DNA from: Mimachlamys varia
Lineage: Eukaryota > Mollusca > Bivalvia > Pectinida > Pectinidae
NCBI GenBank assembly: GCA_947623455.1
Contig: OX392536.1
Location: 12,643,282-12,707,281 of the forward strand
DNA length: 64,000 nucleotides
Direction: 5' to 3'
Shown piece after piece: positions 15,901-27,900 of this stretch. Position numbers and translations under genes: made by a program. Below the pieces are notes generated by a model. That model was given only the letters and a program-made list of their open reading frames with translations, did not search any database and was not told the DNA's origin. Positions within the stretch are counted from its first letter, which is position 1. Every line of letters starts with the position of its first letter.

Positions 15901-18900
15901 CACTGTACCTTTACACCTCCCTAACAAATACACTGTACTTTAACATGGCCCTGACAAAGACACTGTACCTTTACACCTCTCTGACAAAGACATTGTACCT
16001 TTACATGGCCTTGACAAAGACACTGTACCTTTACACCCCCACGACAAAGACACTTTGCCTTTACACCTCCCTGACAAAGAAATTATACCTTCACACCTCC
16101 CTGACAAAGACACTTAACCTTTACACCTCCCTGACAAAGACACTTAACCTTTACATGGCCCTGACAAAGACACTGCACCTTTACATGGCCTTGACAAAGA
16201 CACTGAACCTTTACACCTCCCTTACAAAGACACTGTACCATAACATGGCCTTGACAAAGACACTGTACCTTTACACCTCCCTGACAAAGACACTATACCT
16301 TTACATGGCCATGACAAAGACACTGTACCTTTACATGGCCTTGACAAAGAAACAGTACCTTTACATCTCAATGACAAAGATACAGTACCTTTACATCTCC
16401 CTGACAAAGACACTATACCTTAACACCTCAACGACAAAGACACTTTGCCTTTACATGGTCTTGACAAAGACACTATAGCTTTACACCCCCTTATAAAGAC
16501 ACTGTACCTTAACACCTCCCTTACAAAGACACTGTACCTTTACATCTCCCTGACAAAGATACAGTACCTTTACACCTCCCTGACAAAGACACTTTGCCTT
16601 TACACTTCCCTGACAAAGACACTGTACCTTAACATCTCCCTGACAAAGAAACTGTATCTTTACATCTCCCTGACAAAGACACTATACCTTCACATGGCCC
16701 TGACAAAGACACTTTACCTTTACACCTTCCTAACAAATACGCTGTACTTTTACATGGCCCTGACAAAGACACAGTGACTTTACACATCCACGACAAAGAC
16801 ACTGTACCTTCACATGGCCTTGACAAAGACACTGTACCTTCATACCTCCCTGACAAAGACACTGTATCTTTACACCTCCCTGACAAAAACACTATACCTT
16901 TACATGGCCTTGACAAAGACAATATATCTTCAAACCTCCCTGACAAAGACACTGTACCTTAAATCTCCCTAACAAAGACACTGTACCTTTACACCTCCCT
17001 GACAAAGACACTATACCTTTATATGACCCTGCCAAAAACACTGTACCTTTACACCCCCTTACAAAGACACTGTACCTTTACAACTCCCTGACAAACACAC
17101 AATACCTTTACATGGCCCTGACAAAGACACTGTACCTTAAATCTCCCTAACAAAGACACTATACCTTTACACCTTCCTGACAAAGACACTGTACCTTTAT
17201 ACTTCCCTGACAAAGACACTGTACCTTTACACCTCCCTGACAAAGACACTATACCTTTACATGGCCCTGACAAAAACACTGTACCTTTACACCTCCCTGA
17301 CAAAGACACTGTACCTTTACACCTCCCTGACAAAAACACTGTACCTTTACACCTCCCTGACAAAAACACTGTACCTTTACATGGCCCTGACAAAGATACT
17401 GAACCTTTACATGGCCTTGACAAAGACACTGTACCTTTACATCTCCCTGACATAGACACTATACCTTTACACCTCCCTGACAAAGACACTATACCTTTAC
17501 ATCTCCCTGACAAAGACACTATACCTTTACACCTCCCTGACAAAGACACTATACCTTTACACCTCCCTGACAAAGACACTATACCTTTACACCTCCCTGA
17601 CAAAGACACTGTACCTTTACATCTCCCTGACAACGACACTTTACCTTTACATGGCCCTGACAAAGACACTGTACCTTTACACCTCCCTGACAAAGACACT
17701 GTACCTTTACCCCTCCCTGACATAGACACTATACCTTTACATGGCCCTGACAAAGACGTTTGTGTTGTATCCTGTCGTTACTCCATTGTCTTTTTGGCTT
17801 TGTGACATCACGTCGTTGGTACTGAACCGGTATTTCATACGCTCTCCTTACTAAATTGTTATACCGTAGCTGTACAATCCTCACCTCTACAAAATCATAA
17901 AAAATATATCAGATTTACGCTCTGAAATGCAGCAGTGAATGTTTCACCTATAACACCATACCATATTTGTACAACTGCTCATCTTTTACAACACAAGGTA
18001 TTTGAAGCTTTGCCGATCTAGCAACTTAAAAGCTACATTTCTGTTACATCACTTCGGTACCAGTAACACTGTTCGTCTGTTACAACACCTCGGTACCAGT
18101 AACACTGTTCGTCTGTTACAACACCGCGGTATCAGTAACACTGTTCGTCTGTTACAACACCTCGGTACCAGTAACACTGTTCGTCTGTTACAACACCTCG
18201 GTACCAGTAACACTGTTCGTCTGTTACAACACCTCGGTACCAGTAACACTGTTCGTCTGTTACAACACCTCGGTACCAGTAACACTGTTCGTCTGTTACA
18301 ACACCTCGGTATCAGTAACACTGTTCGTCTGTTTCAACACCTCGGTATCAGTAACACTGTTCGTCTGTTACATCACCTCGGTATCAGTAACACTGTTCGT
18401 CTGTAACAACACCTCGGTACCAGTAACACTGTTCGTCTGTTACAACACCTCGGTACCAGTAACACTGTTCGTCTGTTACATCACCTCGGTACCAGTAACA
18501 CTGTTCGTCTGTTACAACACCTCGGTATCAGTAACACTGTTCGTCTGTTACAACACCTCGGTACCAGTAACACTGTTCGTCTGTTACAACACCTCGGTAT
18601 CAGTAACACTGTTCGTCTGTAACAACACCTCGGTACCAGTAACACTGTTCGTCTGTTACATCACCTCGGTACCAGTAACACTGTTCGTCTGTTACAACAC
18701 CTCGGTACCAGTAACACTGTTCGTCTGTTACAACACCTCGGTACCAGTAACACTGTTCGTCTGTTACAACACCTCGGTACCAGTAACACTGTTCGTCTGT
18801 TACAACACCTCGGTACCAGTAACACTGTTCGTCTGTTACATCACCTCGGTACCAGTAACACTGTTCGTCTGTTACAACACCTCGGTACCAGTAACACTGT

Positions 18901-21900
18901 TCGTCTGTTACAACACCTCGGTACCAGTAACACTGTTCGTCTGTTACAACACCTCGGTATCAGTAACACTGTTCGTCTGTAACAACACCTCGGTACCAGT
19001 AACACTGTTCGTCTGTTACAACACCTCGGTATCAGTAACACTGTTCGTCTGTTACAACACCTCGGTACCAGTAACACTGTTCGTCTGTTACAACACCTCG
19101 GTATCAGTAACACTGTTCGTCTGTAACAACACCTCGGTACCAGTAACACTGTTCGTCTGTTACATCACCTCGGTACCAGTAACACTGTTCGTCTGTTACA
19201 ACACCTCGGTACCAGTAACACTGTTCGTCTGTTACAACACCTCGGTACCAATAACACCGCTCGTCGGTTACATCACCTCGGTATCAGTAACACTGTTCGT
19301 CTGTTACATCACTTCGGTATCAGTAACACTGTTCGTCTGTTACATCACCTCGGTATCAGTAACACTGTTCGTCTGTTACATTACCTCGGTATCAGTAACA
19401 TCTCTCGTCTGTTACAATTCCTCGTCAATCACGGGTGTTGCAACACGTGATGCCAGTTTGTTGTCTGTCACAGGTGGTACAACACGTGTTGCAAGTATGT
19501 TGTCTGTCACAGCTGTTACAACACGTGATGCCAGTATGTTGTCTGTCACAGGTGTTGCAACACGTGATGCCAGTTTGTTGTCTGTCACAGGTGTTACAAC
19601 ACATGATGCAAGTATGTTGTCTGCACAGGTGGTACAACATGTGATGCCAGTATGCTGTCTATCACAGGTGTTACAACACGTGATGCCAGTATGTGGCCTG
19701 TCACAGGGGTTACAACACGTGATGCCAGTATGTTGGCTGTCAAAGGTGTAACAACACATGATACCAGTATGTTGTCTGTCACAAGTGTAACAACACGTAA
19801 TGCGTGTATGTTGTCTGTCACAGGTGTTACAACACGTGATGCCAATATGTTGTCTGTCACAGGTGTTAAAACATGTGATGCCAGTAAGTTGTCTGCACAG
19901 GTGGTACAACACGTGATGCCAGTTTGTTGTCTGTCACAGGTGGTACAACACGTGATGCCGGTATGTTGTCTGTCACAGGTGTTACAACACGTGATGCCAG
20001 TATGTTGTCTGTCACAGGTGTTACAACACGTGATGCCAGTTTGTTGTCTGTCACAGGTGTTACAACACGTGATGCAAGTATGTTGTCTGCACAGGTGGTA
20101 CAACACGTGATGCCAGTATGTTGTCTGTCACAGGTGTTACAACACGTGATGCCAGTATGTGGCCTGTCACAGGTGTTACAATACGTGATGCCAGTATGTT
20201 GTCTGTCAAAGGTGTAACAACACGTGATACCAGTATGTTGTCTGTCACAAGTGTAACAACACGTAATGCGTGAATGTTGTCTGTCACAGGTGTTACAACA
20301 CGTGATGCCAATATGTTGTCTGTCACAGGTGTTAAAACACGTGATGCCAGTATGATGTCTGCACAGGTGGTACAACACGTGATGCCAGTTTGTTGTCTGT
20401 CACAGGTGGTACAACACGTGATGCCAGTATGTTGTCTGTCACAGGTGTTGCAACACGTGATGCCAGTTTGTTGTCTGTCACAGGTGTTACAACACGTGAT
20501 GCAAGTATGTGGCCTGTCACAGGTGGTACAACACGTGATGCCAGTATGTTGTCTGTCACAGGTGTTACAACACGTGATGCCAGTATGTGGCCTGTCACAG
20601 GTGTTACAACACGTGATGCCAGTATGTGGTCTGTCAAAGGTGTAACAACACGTGATGCCAGTATGTTGTCTGTCAAAGGTGTAACAACACGTGATACCAG
20701 TATGTTGTCTGTCACAAGTGTAACAACACGTAATGCGTGTATGTTGTCTGTCACAGGTGTTACAACACGTGATGCCAGTATGTTGTCTGTCACATGTGTT
20801 ACAACACGTGATGCCAGTGTGTGGTCTGTAACAAGTGTTACAACACGTGACGCCAGTATGTTGTCTGTCACAGGTGTTACAACACGTGATGCCAGTATGT
20901 GGCCTGTCACAGGTGTAACAACACGTATTGCGTGTATGTTGTCTATCACCGATGTTACAACACGTGATACCAGTATGTTGTCTGTCACCGATGTTACAAC
21001 AAATGATGCCAGTATGTTGTCTGTCACAAGTGTTACAACACGTGATGCCAGTATATGGTCTGTCACAGGTGTTACAACATGTGATGCCAGTACATGTATG
21101 TTGTCTGTCACAGGTGTTACAACACGTGATACCAGTCTATGGTCTGTCAATGGTGTTACAACACGTGATGCCAGTATATGGTTTATCACAGGTGTTACAA
21201 CACGTGATGCCAGTATGAGGTCTGTCACTGATGTTACAAGACGTAATGCCAGTATGTTGTCTGTCACAGGTGTTACAACACGTGATGCCAGTATGAGGTC
21301 TGTCACTGATGTTACAAGACGTAATGCCAGTATGTTGTCTGTCACAGGTGTTACAACACGTGATGCCAGTATGTGGTCTGTCACAGGTGTTACAACACGT
21401 GATGCCAGTATGTGGTCAATCACAGGTGTAACAACACGTAATGCGTTTATGTTGTCTGTCACTGGTGTTACAACACGTGATGCCAATATGTTGTCTGTCA
21501 CAGGTGTTAAACACGTGATGCCAGTATGTTGTCTCACAGGTGTTACAACATGTGATGCCAGTATGTTGTCTGTCACAGGTGTTACAACACGTGATGCCAG
21601 TATGTGGTCTGTCACAGGTGTTACAACACGTGACGCTAGTATGTGGCCTGTCACAGGTGTTACAACACGTGATGCCAGTATGTTGTCTGTCACAGGTGTT
21701 ACAACATGTGATGCCAGTATGTTGTCTGTCACAGGTGTTACAACACGTGATGCCAGTATGTGGTCTGTCACAGGTGTTACAACACGTGACGCCAGTATGT
21801 TGTCTGTCACAGGTGTTACAACACGTGATGCCAGTATGTGGTCAGTCATAAGTTGTATGATAAAAGTATGGTAAACAATAACACGTTGTAAAAGATAGTA

Positions 21901-24900
21901 GATGCAATTGATATCATTGGTAGAATGGAACTGTTACCTTGAGTGTTAAAATTCCTTAAGCCTGGATATAAAAGTGAAACAAAAACTCACCAGAATCTTC
22001 GTATTTATTCATGATTTCAATAACCCTGCCAGGTAACTTATACTGAAAGAAAAAGCAACATTTAATTTACGTATACAATAAACAATAACTTACAAAATAT
22101 GTTTTAATTCAAACAAAAGTCGAGCATATACCAATTCGTACCTCTGCCGTCAATTAACAACAAAATAACATTTTATAGACTGTCGTCAGTGACACCAACA
22201 TTACATCTTAAAGACTGTCGTCAGTGACACCCACTAACCTCTTATAGACTGTCGTCAGTGACACCAACAGTGCATCTTATAGACTGTCGTCAGTGACACC
22301 AACAGGACCTCTTAAAGACTGTCGTCAGTGACACCCACTAACCTCTTATAGACTGTCGCCAGTGACACCAACAGTGCATCTTATAGACTGTCGTCAGTGA
22401 CACCAACAGTACATCTTATACACTGTCGTCAGTGACACCAACAGTACATCTTATAGACTGTCGTCAGTGAAACCAACATGACCTCTTATACACTGTCGTC
22501 AGTGAAACCAACAGGACCTCTTATAGACTGTCGTCAGTGACATCAACAGGACATCTTATAGACTGTCGTCACTGACATCAACAGAACCTCTTATAGACTG
22601 TCGTCAGTGACACCAACAGTACATCTTATAGACTGTCGTCAGTGACACCCACAGGACTTCTTATATAATGTCGTCAGAGACACCAACAGGACCTCTTATA
22701 GACTGTCGTCAATGCCACCAACAGTACATCTTATAAACTGTCGTCAGTGACACCAACAGGACCTCTTATAGACTGTCGTCAGTGACACCAACAGTACATC
22801 TTATAGACTGTCGTCAGTGACACCCACAGGACCTCTTATTAACTGTCGTCAGTGACACCAACAGGACCTCTCATAGGCTGTCGTCAGTGACACCAACAGC
22901 ACATCTTATAGACTGTCGTCAGTGACACCAACAGGACCTCTTATAGACGGTCGTCAGTGACACCCACTAACCTCTTAAAGACTGTCGTCAGTGACACCAA
23001 CAGCACATCTCATAGACTGTCGTCAGTGACTCCAACAGGACCTCTTATAGACTGTCGTCAGTGACAACAACAGGACCTCTTATAGACTGTCGTCAGTGAC
23101 ACCAACAGAACCTCTTATAGACTGTCGTCAGTGACACCAACAGGACCTCTTATAGACTGTCGTCCATGACACCAACATGACCTCTTATACACTGTCGTCA
23201 GTGTCACCAACATCTTATAGACTGTCGTCAGTGACACCAACATGACCTCTTATAGACTGTCGCCAGCGACACCAACAGGACGTCTTATAGATTGTCGTCA
23301 GTGACACCAACAGTATCTTGTAGACTGTCGCCAGTGACACCAACATGACCTCTTATAGACTTTTGTCAGTGACACCAACAGTACATCTTATAGACTGTCG
23401 TCAGTGACACCAACAGAACCTCTTATAGATTTAATTCAAACAAAAGTCGAGCATATACCAATTCGTACCTCTGCCGTCAATTAACACCAAAATAACATTT
23501 TATAGACTGTCGTCAGTGACACCAACATTACATCTTATAGACTGTCGTCAGTGACACCAACAGGACCTCTTAAAGACTGTCGTCAGTGACACCCACTAAC
23601 CTCTTATAGACTGTCGTCAGTGACACCAACAGTGCATCTTATAGACTGTCGTCAGTGACACCAACAGGACCTCTTAAAGACTGTCGTCAGTGTCACCCAC
23701 TAACCTCTTATAGACTGTCGTCAGTGACACCAACAGTGCATCTTATAGACTGTCGTCAGTGACACCAACAGTACATCTTATAGACTGTCGTCAGTGACAC
23801 CAACAGGACATCTTATAGACTGTCGTCAGTGACACCAACAGTACATCTTATAGACTGTCGTCAGTGAAACCAACAGGACCTCTTATACACTGTCGTCAGT
23901 GAAACCAACAGGACCTCTTATAGACTGTCGTCAGTGACATCAACAGGACATCTTATAGACTGTCGTCAGTGACACCAACAGTACTTCTTATAGACTGTCG
24001 TTAGTGACACCAACAGTAAATCTTATAGACTGTCGTCACTGACATCAACAGAACCTCTTATAGACTGTCGTCAGTGACACCAACAGTACATCTTATAGAC
24101 TGTCGTCAGTGACACCCAATGGACTTCTTATATAATGTCGTCAGAGACACCAACAGGACCTCTTATAGACTGTCGTCAATGCCACCAACAGTACATCTTA
24201 TAGACTGTCGTCAGTACCACCAACAGGACCTCTTATAGAATGTCGTCAGTGACACCAACAGGACCTCTTATAGACTGTCGTCAGTGACACCCACAGGACC
24301 TCTTATAAACTGTCGTCAGCGACACCCACTAACCTCTTATAAACTGTCGTCAGTGACACCAACAGGACCTCTCATAGGCTGTCGTCAGTGACACCACGGC
24401 ACATCTTATAGACTGTCGTCAGTGACACCAACAGGACCTCTTATAGACGGTCGTCAGTGACACCCACTAACCTTTTAAAGACTGTCGTCAGTGACACCAA
24501 CAGCACATCTCATAGACTGTCGTCAGTGACTCTAACAGGACCTCTTATAGACTGTCGTCAGTGACAACAACAGGACCTCTTATAGACTGTCGTCAGTGAC
24601 ACCAACAGAACCTCTTATAGACTGTCGTCAGTGACACCAACAGGACCTCTTATAGACTGTCGTCCATGACACCAACATGACCTCTTATACACTGTCGTCA
24701 GTGTCACCAACATCTTATAGACTGTCGTCAGTGACACCAACATGACCTCTTATAGACTGTCGCCAGCGACACCAACAGGACGTCTTATAGATTGTCGTCA
24801 GTGACACCAACAGTATCTTGTAGACTGTCGCCAGTGACACCAACAGGACCTCTTATAGACTTTTGTCAGTGACACCAACAGTACATCTTATAGACTGTCG

Positions 24901-27900
24901 TCAGTGACACCAACAGAACCTCTTATAGATTTAATTCAAACAAAAGTCGAGCATATACCAATTCGTACCTCTGCCGTCAATTAACACCAAAATAACATTT
25001 TATAGACTGTCGTCAGTGACACCAACATAACATCTTATAGACTGTCGTCAGTGACACCAACAGGACCTCTTAAAGACTGTCGTCAGTGACACCCACTAAC
25101 CTCTTATAGACTGTCGTCAGTGACACCAACAGTGCATCCTATAGACTGTCGTCAGTGACACCAACAGGACCTCTTAAAGACTGTCGTCAGTGTCACCCAC
25201 TAACCTCTTATAGACTGTCGTCAGTGACACCAACAGTGCATCTTATAGACTGTCGTCAGTGACACCAACAGTACATCTTATAGACTGTCGTCAGTGACAC
25301 CAACAGGACCTCTTATAGACTGTCGTCAGTGACACCAACAGTACATCTTATAGACTGTCGTCCATGACACCAACAGGACCTCTTATAGACTGTCGTCAGT
25401 GACACCAACAGTGCATCTTATAGACTGTCGTCAGTGACACCAACAGGACCTCTTAAAGACTGTCGTCAGTGTCACCCACTAACCTCTTATAGACTGTCGT
25501 CAGTGACACCAACAGTGCATCTTATAGACTGTCGTCAGTGACACCAACATGACCTCTTATAGACTGTCGCCAGCGACACCAACAGGACGTCTTATAGATT
25601 GTCGTCAGTGACACCAACAGTATCTTGTAGACTGTCGCCAGTGACACCAACAGGACCTCTTATAGACTTTTGTCAGTGACACCAACATGACATCTTATAG
25701 AATGTCGTCAGTGACACCAACAGGACCTCTTATAGACTGTCGTCAGTGACACCAACAGGACCTGTTATACACTGTCGTCAGTGACACCAACAGTACCTGT
25801 TATAGACTGTCGTCAGTGACACCAACAGGACCTCTTATAGACTGTCGTCAGTGACACCAACAGGATCTCTTATAGACTGTCGTCAGTGACACCAACAGTA
25901 CCTGTTATAGACTGTCGTCAGTGACACCAACAGGACCTCTTATATACTGTCGTCAGTGAAACCAACAGGACCTCTTATAGACTGTCGTCAGTGACACCAA
26001 CAGTACATCTTATAGACTGTCAATCCTTAATTACACACTATTTTATATTCCTTGATTCAGAAAATCGATTGGCCTTGTCGATTTGATTGTTTCCCTATGT
26101 ACGTAGCAACCAGAACTTATTCTGATCTCATCAGTTTTGGAGTAGATCTACCTCCGCTTCACTTCCGAGTAGTTATCCAGCAGATGATGTTCTAACCATC
26201 GAAGCACAAGCACAGTATATATACTATATATTAATTCTCGCTCACTCAAACAAAACCAAGATTATGGTACTAATATTATAATTTTCACTCACATCTGCGT
26301 AGGCCGTTGCAAGCTCAAAGTCCATATCCTGTTCAGAAACATCTTTGTCTATGTGAAGACTGGTATTACTGCGCCGGTCCGAGAGCGCCTGAAGCCAAAC
26401 CACACTGTTGTACTCAGTATTGGCGTATTTCGACTGTTTGAGCATTTCCATAACTTCTTTGGATGTCAGTGGATCTGTCTGCGAGTTTCCTATTTTTCCG
26501 TTCAGAATATCCGTGTGGTTTAGGTCATACAAGTTCCAAATTCTCAAAATGCTTTTGTACGTTTCTTCTTTATCTAATAGGGACGGCCAGTAATTAGATA
26601 TGCTTTTTGCTTCAGTCCAAACACGGATCAGATCTGAAATACAATATCGTGGATGTGTAGCGATGGTTACATTTGTACGTGTAATATGTATCCGTCCCAT
26701 TTAAGCATTGATGACAATTTATTTTAGATTCATTTGGGTATAAAAAAAAATGTTTGCAAACTGTATGAATCCGCGTTGCGGATTCTTACAAAGGTTTGCA
26801 AGCAATTGTTTTGTCATAACCCTATGAAACTAAGAATTATTTAAATGCTGATGATTAATTTTTCAAACATATTTTCAGATTTAAAACATGTTTATGTACA
26901 AATTGACTGATCTAACAACTGTGTCTTTTTTACAACTCAATACGCAACGTCAATTGTCGTATTGTGACGTCACATTTTTTGCGCCATTTTCTGATATTTT
27001 TTCATAAAGGTATGAAAAAAATCTTAACCAATCAAATTGCCGCATTCTGCGTTCAATCAACGGGAAATTAATTATATAGTTGTGACGTTTTTGTATTTTC
27101 ACGTTCACATTTGTATGTAACATAATATAAAAAGTGCTCTCAGTTACAGAATGTAACGTTTAATGGTAGCCAACACTTACGTTTAATAGTAGCCAACACT
27201 TATGTTTAATGGTAGCCAACACTTACGTTTAATGGTAGCCAACACTTACGTTTAATGGTAACCAACACTTACGTTTAATGGTAGCCAACATTTACGTTTA
27301 ATGGTACCCAACACTTACGTTTAATGGTAGCCAACACTTACGTTTAATGGTAGCCAACACTTACGTTTAATGGTAGCCAACACTTACGTTTCATGGTAGC
27401 CAACACTTACGTTTAATGGTAACCAACACTTACGTTTAATGGTAGCCAACACTTACGTTTAATGGTAGCCAAAACTTACGTTTAATGGTAGCAAAAACTT
27501 ACGTTTAATGGTAGCCAACACTTACGTTTAATGGTAGCAAAAACTTACGTTTAATGGTAGCCAACACTTACGTTTATTGGTAGCCAACACTTACATTTGA
27601 TGGTAACCAACACTTACGTTTATTGGTAGCCAACACTTACATTTGATGGTAACCAACACTTACGTTTAATGGTAGCCAACACTTACGTTTAATGGTAGCC
27701 AACACTTACGTTTAATGGTAGCTAACACTTAGCCAAATCTTATGTTTAATGGTAGCCAACACTTACGTTTAGTTGTAGCCAAAACTTACGTTTAATGGTA
27801 GCCAAATCTTATGTTTATTGGTAGCCAACACTTACGTTTAGTGGTAAACAAAACTTACGTTTAATGGTAGCCAACACTTACGTTTAATGGTAGCCAACAC

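Noticed and set aside
1628..17753. Dozens of ORFs of 60-310 codons on both strands in the 30-bp array (for example repeats of MSLSGRCKGTV or TSLTKTLYLY)
   Set aside because: They are periodic translations of a 30-bp unit in all frames, lie within P4HA intron 5, and have no unique domain.
20332..21874. 505- and 494-codon overlapping ORFs
   Set aside because: Opposite-strand translations of the 39-bp array in P4HA intron 4.
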